Source: Clostridia bacterium
Lineage (GTDB): Bacteria; Bacillota; Clostridia; Christensenellales; Aristaeellaceae
DNA: 64,000 nt
NCBI GenBank assembly: GCA_017484085.1
Contig: JAFUTW010000010.1
Span: 20,754 to 84,753 of the forward strand
Direction: 5' to 3'
This document shows positions 1-8,053 of this stretch, piece after piece. The notes under the pieces were generated by a model. That model was not told the DNA's origin, did not search any database, and saw nothing but the letters and a program-made list of their open reading frames with translations. Every line of letters starts with the position of its first letter. Within the stretch, counting starts at the first letter, position 1. The position numbers and the translations under genes were made by a program.

Positions 1-213
1 CCTTACCGGATCCCCTGTCCCGCGCTGCTCATCTGCGGGGAGAAAGACCATGCGGGCTCCTGCATCCGGTATAACCGGGCATGGCACAGGAAGACCGGGA
101 TCCCGATCGAATGGATCAGAGGAGCCGGCCACAATTCCAATACAGATGCGCCGGAGCAGGTAAACCGCCTGATCGAAAACTTTGTGATCAGTCTGCAGAC
201 CGGCGGGGTGTGA
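1..213 (+). CDS. alpha/beta hydrolase, C-terminal part only
   Basis: The frame is open from base 1 to a TGA at 211-213, giving the last 70 residues of a protein whose start lies outside the window. The visible part reads LLICGEKDHAG and later IRGAGHNSNTDAP. This is the usual end of an alpha/beta hydrolase: a beta strand leading to the acid residue (Asp in GEKD), then the catalytic His in GAGHN, then a short helix ending in a region like the family's QVNRLIENF. The nucleophile Ser is off the window, so the substrate cannot be stated. It ends 23 bases before the next gene on the same strand, so the two may share a transcript. Confidence 0.75.
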   Translation, partial: PYRIPCPALLICGEKDHAGSCIRYNRAWHRKTGIPIEWIRGAGHNSNTDAPEQVNRLIENFVISLQTGGV

Positions 214-236
214 CGGATAAACAGGGAGGCAGTAAG

Positions 237-908
237 ATGAACCTGAAGCTGTTTGTGCGGGCGATGGCGGGCTTCTTTTGCGGCCTTGTGCTGACGGGGC
301 TTCTGCTTTTCCTGCCGGCGGGCACGTTTGCTTACCCGCAGGCCTGGCTGCTGATGGGGATCCTGTTCATCCCCATGTTCGTCGCGGGGCTGGTGATGAT
401 GAAAAAGAACCCCGGCTTGCTGAAAAAGAGGCTGAGCGTGAAAGAAGAACAGCCGGAACAGAAGGCGGTCATCGCCCTGAGCGGGGTGATGTTCTGCGCG
501 GCATTCATCGCCGCGGGCCTCAGTTTCCGGTTTAGACGGTTCCTGCTGCCCGCCGGAGTGTCTGTGGCTGCCGCAGCAGTCTTTCTGGCCGGCTATGCGC
601 TGTATGCGGAAGTGCTGAGGGAGAACGCTTATCTGTCGAGAACGATAGAGGTGCAGGAGGGGCAGAAGGTCATCGACACAGGGCTGTACGGGATCGTCCG
701 GCATCCGATGTATCTCAGCACGCTCCTCCTCTTCCTGGCGATGCCGCTGGTGCTGGGGTCGCTCGTCGCCTTTGCGGTCATGCTTTTGTACATTCCGATC
801 ATCGGCATGCGCATCAGGGGCGAGGAGCGCGTGCTGGAGGAGGGGCTGGACGGCTATGTCGGGTATAAAAAACGGGTCCGCTATAAAGTGATCCCCTTTA
901 TCTGGTGA
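237..908 (+). CDS. isoprenylcysteine carboxyl methyltransferase (ICMT/PEMT-like) family membrane protein
   Basis: A 223-residue membrane protein with about five hydrophobic segments. The C-terminal third carries the family hallmark: GLYGIVRHPMY (RHPMY at residues 155-159), a hydrophobic helix, then RIRGEERVLEE with paired Glu near 196-197. Together these form the S-adenosylmethionine and lipid headgroup site in ICMT and phospholipid N-methyltransferase relatives. The bacterial substrate is normally unknown. The ATG at 237 follows GGGAGG with 7-base spacing. The frame stays open upstream to about 81, but that stretch overlaps the preceding hydrolase and lacks hydrophobic character, so it is not used. 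A strong terminator follows. Confidence 0.8.
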   Translation: MNLKLFVRAMAGFFCGLVLTGLLLFLPAGTFAYPQAWLLMGILFIPMFVAGLVMMKKNPGLLKKRLSVKEEQPEQKAVIALSGVMFCAAFIAAGLSFRFRRFLLPAGVSVAAAAVFLAGYALYAEVLRENAYLSRTIEVQEGQKVIDTGLYGIVRHPMYLSTLLLFLAMPLVLGSLVAFAVMLLYIPIIGMRIRGEERVLEEGLDGYVGYKKRVRYKVIPFIW

Positions 909-947
909 AGAGGAGGGACGGCGGGCCTGCCATCCCGTTCGCATCAT

Positions 948-995
948 AAAAAGCTTCCGGAACCCTGCCGCATGGGCAGGCTCCGGAAGCTTTTT
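948..995. terminator. bidirectional rho-independent terminator
   Basis: Stem arms AAAAAGCTTCCGG and CCGGAAGCTTTTT flank an inner CCTGCC/GGGCAGG hairpin. A or T runs on both sides mean it can end transcription from both converging genes (237-908 and 1008-2165). Confidence 0.85.
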
Positions 996-1007
996 CACAT
1001 TTCGATT

Positions 1008-2165
1008 TCAACTGCAGATGCTCTCCAGGAAGGCCCTGGCCTCCGGAGCGCCGCCGCAGGCACGGAAGCTGTCCGATATGCGGGCAGCGTTTTCCTTATA
1101 GGCCGGTTCGTCCAGGACGCGGCGTACGGCGGCAAGGATATCGTCCTCCGAGGCGGAGGAAAGCCGGATGCCGGCGCCCAGTTCCTGCGTCCTACGGGCT
1201 ACCGCTCCCTGCTCCGGCGTCTGCGGGAATAAAACGAGCGGGACCTGGAAATACAGCCCTTCGGAGGCGGAATTCATGCCGCAGTGCGTGATGAACGCGT
1301 CGGCTATGGACAGCACGGCCATCTGATCCACAAAGTCGCAGATCCGGACGTTGTCCGGAACGGAATCGAACGGCTCCGTGTTGTGCCCCAGGGAGAGAAT
1401 GACCTGCCAGGGCGTCTTTCCCAGGGCGCGGATGCAGCTGCGGTAAAACTCGCGGTTGCGGTTGACGGTGCCCATGGAGACGTAAACGGTCTTTTCCGCC
1501 GTCTTTTGGACGGGCTGCGCAACGGGCCGGATCGAGGGACCGATGAAATGATAACGGTCGGAGAAGGTCTCGGCGCAGGGCTGAAAGAGCTTTGAGGTGT
1601 ATACGATGGTCCGGGTATCGTTGTCGTTCTGTACGATGTCCAGGATCCCCTTCACCGGGTAGCCGCTGTCCTGCAGGCGCCTGATCTGGCGGCTTATGCG
1701 CGGCATGGCCAGAAGCATCTTTACGATATCCAAAGGGCCTTCTTTCATGTAGCGCGCCGAGTAGCGGTTAAAGGCGAAGGTGGTGGTGGAGGACACGTAG
1801 GGGATCCCGTGCTTCAGGGCTGCCAGCTTTCCCCAGTAGGCGACGGAGTCCGAAACGATCACATCCGGCCGGATCTCCTCTATCTTTCGGGTGACCATCT
1901 CATCCAGCGCCAAGGTGGAGGAAACCAGGAGTTCCACCGCAAAGGCTTTGTCCTTGCCCACGCGGTCGGCGTTCTCCTTGTCCTCCATATCGAAATCATA
2001 GCCGTCGCAGCTGATGAACTGTGCGCCGGCCTTCTCGATCTTCTCCCGGAACATCTCAAAGGAGAAGTAATACACCTCATGACCGGCCGCGGTCAGCTCC
2101 CTGACCAGCCCCAGCGTCGGATTGGTGTGGCCGTGAGCAGGAATGCAGAACCAGGCGATTTTCAT
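1008..2165 (-). CDS. MGT-type glycosyltransferase (UDP-glycosyltransferase family GT1)
   Basis: A 385-residue GT-B-fold glycosyltransferase, probably transferring a sugar from a UDP-sugar to a small hydrophobic acceptor. The N-terminus MKIAWFCIPAHGHTNPTL holds the acceptor-side HGHxNP motif. The C-terminal half has a GTVNRN strand start, and HCGMNSASEGLYFQVPLVLFP followed by Gln, the bacterial version of the nucleotide-sugar box seen in macrolide glycosyltransferases. The ATG at 2165 starts exactly at the conserved first beta strand; the frame runs 30 codons further upstream without family similarity. It is the last gene of the minus-strand cluster and has no macrolide genes nearby, so the acceptor is unknown. 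Confidence 0.85.
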   Translation of the reverse strand: MKIAWFCIPAHGHTNPTLGLVRELTAAGHEVYYFSFEMFREKIEKAGAQFISCDGYDFDMEDKENADRVGKDKAFAVELLVSSTLALDEMVTRKIEEIRPDVIVSDSVAYWGKLAALKHGIPYVSSTTTFAFNRYSARYMKEGPLDIVKMLLAMPRISRQIRRLQDSGYPVKGILDIVQNDNDTRTIVYTSKLFQPCAETFSDRYHFIGPSIRPVAQPVQKTAEKTVYVSMGTVNRNREFYRSCIRALGKTPWQVILSLGHNTEPFDSVPDNVRICDFVDQMAVLSIADAFITHCGMNSASEGLYFQVPLVLFPQTPEQGAVARRTQELGAGIRLSSASEDDILAAVRRVLDEPAYKENAARISDSFRACGGAPEARAFLESICS

Positions 2166-2264
2166 TGCGCTTGTCACCGTCCTTCCATGCGCTCCGGAAC
2201 CGGCGTTGCCGTCGGATTCCCATGGAATTATAGCATCTGCGCCGGGCAGAGACAACCGGGTTGC

Positions 2265-4166
2265 TTACGGCTTTACGCCCATCACGTCGAGCGTCGCCCG
2301 GCCGTATCCCCGGAGTTCCCCGGCCCCCGGTATCGATCCGATGACATTCGAGACCAGATAATCCATTTCCATGATCTCCTGCGGAGAGAGCTGTTCCCCC
2401 TGCCTGCCGGGAATCCGGCCGTCCTGACAGGTGAAAGGATAGGCGAAGGGATCGCAGCTGCCGTCCGCGATCGCTTTGCGGATGTATGATACCAGCTTCC
2501 GGACGCCGTCCGGCAGGGAAGCGGAGCAGCGTACGTCCACGACGCCGGAAGAAAGCCCCCAGTAATAGTTGATGGCCTTCGGGCTGCTTTCGTATTCCTC
2601 CCGGGAGCTTCCGTCCAGGATGCGCCCGATGATCTTTTCATAATACACGTCCCATTTCCACTCCGGGGAAGCGAGGACCCTCGTCTCTCCGCCTTCGGCG
2701 AGCGCTACGCCGTTCACGCCGAAGCTTCCGTCCGGCTGGCGGGAGAGGTGCTGGGAGGAGTACAGCCGGATCCCGCGGGCGGTCAGCTTTTCTTTGGCGC
2801 GGGCGTGTCCTTCCGCATCCGACCAGACAAGGACGATCCTGACCTTTGGGTTTACCATCTGCGCGCCGAGAGCAAAGGCATTGATTCCTGCGATCTCTCC
2901 ATAGATGGGATAGTCGCAGATATATTCGATCTCTTCGCCGTCTGCAATTGCGCCCGCCACCGCCCCCAGGATGAACCTGGCCTCATGGATCCGCGGGTAG
3001 TAGGTACGGATATAGCGGTGGGACTGATTGAGGGAACAGTTGAAAACCATTACCTCCGGATGGCTGACTGCGGTCTGCAGGCTTGCCGGCAAAAGCCTTG
3101 GGGAGGTGGTGAAAAGCACGGAGTTCCCTTCCTGCACGGCGGCCTCCATGATCCCGCGCGCATCGGCGCCCATCAGGCCTTTGTAAACCGATGTTTCGAT
3201 CCGGCCCTCAAAGGCCTGCTGTACGGACAGGCGTCCTTTTTCGTGGTTGTTTGCCCATTCGGAGATCTCCGGATCCCGGTCGTAGAAAAAAGCAATCCGC
3301 AGGGGCTTGGAAGCGAGGCGCGGCAGGGCAAAGGCATGTTTTTTCTCTTCTTCTGGCGCGGCCTTCACCTCGATCGTGGGCTTTTCCTGAAGGAGCTTCA
3401 ACTCCTCCCACATGCCGGTGATGGCTTTTTTCAGCTCATCCGTACCCATACCGGAAAGCGAGGCGGCATCGTGGATTTCCAGGAAGGCGAGGAAAGCGTC
3501 GCCGGTCGTCACATGTAGTTTTGCGCCGCCGGCCGCCTCAAAGGCGCTGCGGAATGTGTAGTAGGCTGAGGAGAGACGGCACCGCTCTTCTTCCGTCCAC
3601 GGTTCATCCGGGGTCTTGCCGAGCTTTGTGAGGAAGCGTGCATAGCTTTCTTTCTTCGTGAACTCGATGAACCCGATGCCGGTGAGACTGCTCATGCGCA
3701 CGAATTCCAAATACCGCTGCACCTCCGGCGTATCGCTCTCCGCCGGCATCACACGGATCACCTGCGCGGCGATCTGCACGGCGCCGAAGTATTTCAGCAC
3801 ACTGACCCGCTTGTTGCCTTCCTCGACATAGAACCGGTTCAGGTATTCATAGACCTTGACGGGGTCGCGGATCCCTTCTTCCAGATGGGACTGGCAGAGC
3901 CGCTCCCATTTGACAGCGAATTCGCTGGCAGGTGACAGCAGAGGCATATAGTTTCTGGCAAAGGCATTGGTACGCCCTCGCGTTTTGGTGCCGGCAATGA
4001 ATTCCGCCGGGATGGAAACGAGCCCGAGATCCTTTCCGGCGGCGGATTGCTCCGATGGGATGAAATCGTCCAGTGCAGGCAGATAGGGGAAAATCCCTGC
4101 TGCGATACAGGCGCGGTATTCCCGCTGTCCCAGCCTTTGGGCGTCTCTGTAATGGAGTTCAGGCAT
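2265..4166 (-). CDS. cytoplasmic ParB-like / BMP (PnrA-like) ligand-binding fusion protein
   Basis: A 633-residue protein with no signal peptide or membrane segment. Residues 1 to about 130 contain VEEGNKRVSVLKYFGA, a ParB/sulfiredoxin-type GNxR motif. From about residue 288 (KPLRIAFFYDRDPEISEWANNHEKG) to the end it matches the basic membrane protein (BMP) family, whose usual members are lipoproteins that bind nucleosides for ABC importers. Here the ligand-binding fold sits in the cytoplasm, so sensing rather than import is likely (inference). The ATG at 4166 has AAGGAGA upstream with 8-base spacing. It lies 45 bases after a secreted GH32 gene and is probably co-transcribed with it. No permease of the BMP type is adjacent. 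Confidence 0.75.
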   Translation of the reverse strand: MPELHYRDAQRLGQREYRACIAAGIFPYLPALDDFIPSEQSAAGKDLGLVSIPAEFIAGTKTRGRTNAFARNYMPLLSPASEFAVKWERLCQSHLEEGIRDPVKVYEYLNRFYVEEGNKRVSVLKYFGAVQIAAQVIRVMPAESDTPEVQRYLEFVRMSSLTGIGFIEFTKKESYARFLTKLGKTPDEPWTEEERCRLSSAYYTFRSAFEAAGGAKLHVTTGDAFLAFLEIHDAASLSGMGTDELKKAITGMWEELKLLQEKPTIEVKAAPEEEKKHAFALPRLASKPLRIAFFYDRDPEISEWANNHEKGRLSVQQAFEGRIETSVYKGLMGADARGIMEAAVQEGNSVLFTTSPRLLPASLQTAVSHPEVMVFNCSLNQSHRYIRTYYPRIHEARFILGAVAGAIADGEEIEYICDYPIYGEIAGINAFALGAQMVNPKVRIVLVWSDAEGHARAKEKLTARGIRLYSSQHLSRQPDGSFGVNGVALAEGGETRVLASPEWKWDVYYEKIIGRILDGSSREEYESSPKAINYYWGLSSGVVDVRCSASLPDGVRKLVSYIRKAIADGSCDPFAYPFTCQDGRIPGRQGEQLSPQEIMEMDYLVSNVIGSIPGAGELRGYGRATLDVMGVKP

Positions 4167-4211
4167 CTCATCAGTCTCCTTCGTCTCTCACCTTTACCCG
4201 TTGATCGTCCT

Positions 4212-5738
4212 TTATTCCGGGACCTTCATCGTAATATTGCTGAATGCGGCGCTGCAGCCCTCGGAGAATACGCCGATATGCGCGCCTCCCGTTGAATGGC
4301 TGATCCGGGAGCTGAGCGCCTTTTCATCGTCGATGTACAGTACGACGATTTCATTCTCACACACCAGCGTCACATGATGAAGCCCGCGATCCGAAAAGTC
4401 GAACCGGGTGACCGCCATCGGCTCGTAGGCCGAAAGCTCTGTCAGCTCATATCCCTCATAGTGTAGCATATTTCTCGCGGAATCCAGACACAGCGCGGTG
4501 TAGGCTTCGTCCGCTTCGCTGCCGCCGAAGGCAAACCCGGCGCAGCCGTCCGGATCCAGCGTGACATCGCACTCCAGCATCATCGTCGGGGCGCGTACGC
4601 CCAGATCCGCCAGCGCGATTTCGCCGTCCTGCGCCTGCAGGACAACGGAGTCTTCTTCAATATCCGCCGGCCCTTCGACGCGCGTCGCCTCATAGTCCAG
4701 CTTCTGCGTAAAATACGTTTCAAAGGCTTCCGGAGCCGTCACGCCCAGCGTCCTGTCCCCGTGCTGGACCAACTGGTGGTTGAGGACGTTGCCCGCCCAC
4801 TGATAGATGCCGGAATCCGCGGTGAGTCCGGCCCTGCCCAGCCAGCCGCAGAGGTAGGTCTTTCCGTCCCATTCGGCGGTCTTGGCCGCATAGAAGACGA
4901 ATCCGTTCCCCTCCATCAGTCCCTTTCCGTCCAGTATGTTGTCCTCCGGTGCGGCAAACGGGCCGTTCATCGATTCGCCGATTGCGTAGTAGGTGACGCA
5001 ATCCCAGCTGTAGGTGAGATACCAGGTGTCGCCCATGCGGAACAGATCCGGGCACTCCAGCATGTACTGCGACTGCGGCGCATAAAGCGGGCCTTCGAAC
5101 GTCCATTCCCTGAGATCGGGAGAAGTGTACTTCGCAATCACGCCGCCCAGGGTGTCCTCCCGGGCCGCGACGAGCATCCAGTAGCGCTGCTCTTCCTCGG
5201 CCCAGAATACCTCCGGATCCCGGAAATCATCCTTTGAATAATGATCCGGGCTGAAAAAGGTATCCCCAGGCTGTTTTTCCCAGGAAACCCGGTCCGTGCT
5301 CGTCGCATGCATGACACATTCCCTGCCCATGCCGCCGTTTCCGGTATCGTTGTGACCGGTATAAAAGAGGTGGTACAGGCCTTCCTGATCCCGCAGCACG
5401 GAGCCGGTTCCCAGGGCCGGGTCCGGTTCCGACATCAGGCCGTACTGGAGCGCCATTCCGCCGTCCTCGTATCCGCACAGATCGTCCGTCGAATACTTGT
5501 AAATCGGATGATACCCCTGGCCGTTGTGATCCGTGTCGTACAGGTAATACAGCTCCAGTGTCCCTTCCTCCGTGACAAAGGGCATCGTGTCGCCCACGTA
5601 TCCGCCCTCCGGCGCGGGATACAGGCGGTATTCCACAGGCGTCCAGGCCTCGCCCATCCCGCCTGCCGGGGCGCACAGGGCGGCAGTCAAAAACAGGGCC
5701 GTCACCCAGGCAGCCGTGACAAACAGCCTTCTCGTCAT
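4212..5738 (-). CDS. exported GH32-family glycoside hydrolase (fructan/sucrose-active type)
   Basis: A 508-residue protein with an N-terminal signal or anchor (MTRRLFVTAAWVTALFLTAA). The five-bladed propeller motifs of clan GH-J are visible: VGDTMPF with the nucleophile candidate Asp50 (in place of the classical WMNDPNG), FRDP at 172-175, and ECPD with acid/base Glu228. The C-terminal part is a beta-sandwich with VVLYIDDEKALSSRISHS, as in GH32 enzymes. The divergent nucleophile box suggests specificity other than plain sucrose; levan or inulin oligomers are possible. ATG 5738 follows AGGAGGG. The frame upstream to 5831 is non-homologous. It probably works outside the cell, feeding sugars to the importer encoded at 9651-13238. 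Confidence 0.8.
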   Translation of the reverse strand: MTRRLFVTAAWVTALFLTAALCAPAGGMGEAWTPVEYRLYPAPEGGYVGDTMPFVTEEGTLELYYLYDTDHNGQGYHPIYKYSTDDLCGYEDGGMALQYGLMSEPDPALGTGSVLRDQEGLYHLFYTGHNDTGNGGMGRECVMHATSTDRVSWEKQPGDTFFSPDHYSKDDFRDPEVFWAEEEQRYWMLVAAREDTLGGVIAKYTSPDLREWTFEGPLYAPQSQYMLECPDLFRMGDTWYLTYSWDCVTYYAIGESMNGPFAAPEDNILDGKGLMEGNGFVFYAAKTAEWDGKTYLCGWLGRAGLTADSGIYQWAGNVLNHQLVQHGDRTLGVTAPEAFETYFTQKLDYEATRVEGPADIEEDSVVLQAQDGEIALADLGVRAPTMMLECDVTLDPDGCAGFAFGGSEADEAYTALCLDSARNMLHYEGYELTELSAYEPMAVTRFDFSDRGLHHVTLVCENEIVVLYIDDEKALSSRISHSTGGAHIGVFSEGCSAAFSNITMKVPE

Positions 5739-5767
5739 ACTCTCTCCCTCCTGAAGTTCCAACGGAT

Positions 5768-5807
5768 AGAGAAAGGACTGGAAGCCGGGGTTTCCGGCGT
5801 CCAGTCC
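5768..5807 (-). terminator. rho-independent terminator after the amino-acid-type binding protein gene
   Basis: On the minus strand GGACTGGA and TCCAGTCC pair around an inner GCCGG/CCGGC hairpin, followed by TTTCTCT. It lies between the genes ending at 5832 and starting at 5738, so the secreted GH32 gene needs read-through or its own promoter. Confidence 0.7.
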
Positions 5808-5831
5808 CGGTCGCATGGAATCAGAATCCAC

Positions 5832-6578
5832 TTATTGTTCACTCAGGTACCTGGCCAGGATCTCGTCATACGCGCCGCTGGCCTTGATGTTGGCCAGGCC
5901 CGCATTGAACTTGTCCACCAGATCCTGCTTGTCGGGGCTGAAGACGGCGAAGCCGTAATCGTTCCCCTCGTTGGCGGTATCGGCCAACAGCTGCAGGAAC
6001 ACACCGCCGCTGCGGATATAGTCCTCGATAACCGGGGTGTCTTCGAAGCAGGCCGCACACTGGCCGCCGGTGACTGCCATGAACACGGCGAGCGTCGACC
6101 CGAACGTTTCCACCTTGAAGCCGTACTGCTCCGCCAGGCTGTTGGCGTACCCCTCGCTGAGCGTTCCGCCCTTCACGGCCACGCTGTGGTCTTTCAGGTC
6201 ATCAAAGCCCTTGACGGACGCGCCCTCGGCCACGGCCATGGACTGGGTGCCGGTGAAGTAGCCGTCGGAGAAGATCCAGCCTTCTGCCTTGCGCTCCTCG
6301 GTGATGGACGCGGCGGCGATCATGCCGTCCTTCTGTCCGGCCCGGCAGGCGGCGATGGAGCCATCCCAGCCCAGCGTCTCAATGGTGTAAGTGAAGCCCT
6401 GATCTGCAGCAATTGCGGCTAAAATCTCGACGTCGATGCCAACCAGGGCGCCGGTCTCATCCGTATACTCAAAAGGACGGAAAGCGGTGTCGGTGGCAAT
6501 CGCATAGTCCTCAGCCATCACAGCGCCCGTGCACAGCAGCATTGCGAAGCACAGTATCAAGGCAAGGTTTTTCTTCAT
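5832..6578 (-). CDS. amino-acid-type ABC transporter substrate-binding protein (SBP_bac_3)
   Basis: A 248-residue exported protein. The signal peptide MKKNLALILCFAMLLCTGAVMA is followed by the typical family-3 start (DYAIATDTAFRPFEYTDETG). Other hallmarks are GIDVEILAAIA, a WDGSIAACRAGQKDGMIAAASIT segment in the usual ligand loop, SVAVKGGT and a C-terminal DKFNAGLANIKASGAYDEI. Relatives bind polar amino acids or similar small ligands and deliver them to a His/Gln-type permease. None is encoded nearby, so the transporter partner is elsewhere or the protein serves sensing. It sits 91 bases after the MsmK-type ATPase gene and is closed by its own terminator. Confidence 0.85.
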   Translation of the reverse strand: MKKNLALILCFAMLLCTGAVMAEDYAIATDTAFRPFEYTDETGALVGIDVEILAAIAADQGFTYTIETLGWDGSIAACRAGQKDGMIAAASITEERKAEGWIFSDGYFTGTQSMAVAEGASVKGFDDLKDHSVAVKGGTLSEGYANSLAEQYGFKVETFGSTLAVFMAVTGGQCAACFEDTPVIEDYIRSGGVFLQLLADTANEGNDYGFAVFSPDKQDLVDKFNAGLANIKASGAYDEILARYLSEQ

Positions 6579-6669
6579 GGTATCTGCCTCCTCGATGTTT
6601 TCCGATAGTTCCCGGGAACGGATCTCTGCCAGGCCATTATCCGGGCCTCAAAGCGTCAGGCCTCTGAGG

Positions 6670-7824
6670 TCAGAAATGGTATTCCTTGCACATCGGAGCA
6701 TTGTTCTTGGCGGACACCTCGTCGTACCAGATCAGGTTGTTGCCGGTGGCCTTGTCGAACAGCTGGATCAGCCTGGGCTGCGTGGTGAAGTTGATCGTCT
6801 TGCCCATGGAAACGTCGACGTCCAGATCGACGGTCGGGATGACCATGACAACTTCGTCGTTGTTGGAGCGGGTATGCAGATTGACCTCGGTGCCCAGCAT
6901 CTCGGAGACCTCGATCAGCGCAGTCAGCTCGCCCTGTCCCACGGTGATGTGCTGCGGACGGATGCCGGCCACGATGTCGCAGGGCTTCTGGTTGTTCTGC
7001 TGCAGGGCCTTCTGCTGGAACGGATCGAGTTCGAACCGTACGCCGCGGATCTCTGCGAAATAGGTGCCGTTCTCAAGCAGCAGCTTGCAGCCGTCGAAGA
7101 AGTTCATGACAGGCATGCCGATGAAGCCGGCCACGAACAGGTTGACGGGCTTGCCGAAGACCTCGGTCGGCGTGCCGATCTGGTTGACGTAGCCGTCCTT
7201 CATGATAACGATCCGGTCGCCCAGGGTCATGGCTTCCGTCTGATCGTGCGTGACGTACATGAAGGTCGTGTTGATGCGCTGGCGCAACTTGATGATCTCC
7301 GCGCGCATCTGGTTGCGCAGCTTCGCGTCCAGGTTGGAGAGCGGCTCGTCCATCAGGAAGACCTTGGGGTCGCGCACCATGGCGCGGCCGATGGCGACGC
7401 GCTGGCGCTGGCCGCCGGACAGAGCCTTGGGCTTGCGCTCCAGGTACTGGGTGATGTCCAGAATCTGCGCAACCTCGCGCACCTTCTTGTCGATGACGTT
7501 CTTGGGCGTCTTCTTCAGTTTCAGCGCGAAAGCCATGTTGTCATACACCGAAAGGTGCGGATACAGCGCGTAGCTCTGGAAGACCATAGCGATGTCGCGG
7601 TCCTTGGGGGCCACGTCGTTGCACAGCCTGCCGTCGATGTAAAGCTCGCCGTCGGAGATGTCCTCCAGGCCCGCCACCATGCGCAGGGTGGTTGACTTGC
7701 CGCAGCCGGAGGGGCCGACCAGAACGATAAACTCCTTGTCGGCGATCTCCAGGTTCACGTCGTGAACCGCCACGACGTTGCCGTCATAAACTTTCTTGAT
7801 ATCCTTCAACAGAACAGTAGACAT
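6670..7824 (-). CDS. msmK: sugar ABC transporter ATP-binding protein, MsmK/UgpC/MalK type
   Basis: A 384-residue ATPase. Walker A GPSGCGKST is at 37-45, followed by ALSGGQRQRVAIGRAM, Walker B FLMDEPLSNLD and the switch His in THDQTEAM. The C-terminal third is the TOBE/regulatory domain typical of MalK-like proteins of about 370 residues. In Firmicutes such an ATPase often energises several sugar importers, so it is the likely motor for the two permeases at 11354-13238, which lack their own. ATG 7824 is chosen because family similarity starts at STVLLKDIKKVYDG. Its ribosome site is weak (AGGG), and an upstream GTG at 7908 cannot be ruled out. The 229-base gap to the previous gene contains a perfect 14-base palindrome at 7918-7931. 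Confidence 0.88.
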   Translation of the reverse strand: MSTVLLKDIKKVYDGNVVAVHDVNLEIADKEFIVLVGPSGCGKSTTLRMVAGLEDISDGELYIDGRLCNDVAPKDRDIAMVFQSYALYPHLSVYDNMAFALKLKKTPKNVIDKKVREVAQILDITQYLERKPKALSGGQRQRVAIGRAMVRDPKVFLMDEPLSNLDAKLRNQMRAEIIKLRQRINTTFMYVTHDQTEAMTLGDRIVIMKDGYVNQIGTPTEVFGKPVNLFVAGFIGMPVMNFFDGCKLLLENGTYFAEIRGVRFELDPFQQKALQQNNQKPCDIVAGIRPQHITVGQGELTALIEVSEMLGTEVNLHTRSNNDEVVMVIPTVDLDVDVSMGKTINFTTQPRLIQLFDKATGNNLIWYDEVSAKNNAPMCKEYHF

Positions 7825-8053
7825 AACGATTGCCCTGGCAGCCGGGGAACCTCCCGTACTGCCTCGCGTCATTCCCATAGAATGAACCGCATTACGGCAG
7901 GTCTCCACACTGCCGCACCGCAGGCCTGCGGAACTTTTCCTCCTTCTTGAATGTACGGAAAACCATTAAGTGGAGTGGTTCTCCGCCATTTAATGGGGTT
8001 GTCGGTTGATGTCGCTGCAGTCGGATTGTTGCCAAATCGTTCGCCGGTTTGGC

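Noticed and set aside
81-236. Upstream extension of the methyltransferase gene
   Set aside because: It overlaps the real hydrolase tail in another frame, has no ribosome site and no membrane character; the ATG at 237 has GGGAGG.
7825-7908. Longer msmK product starting at GTG 7908
   Set aside because: The added residues show no family similarity and no ribosome site was seen before the GTG.
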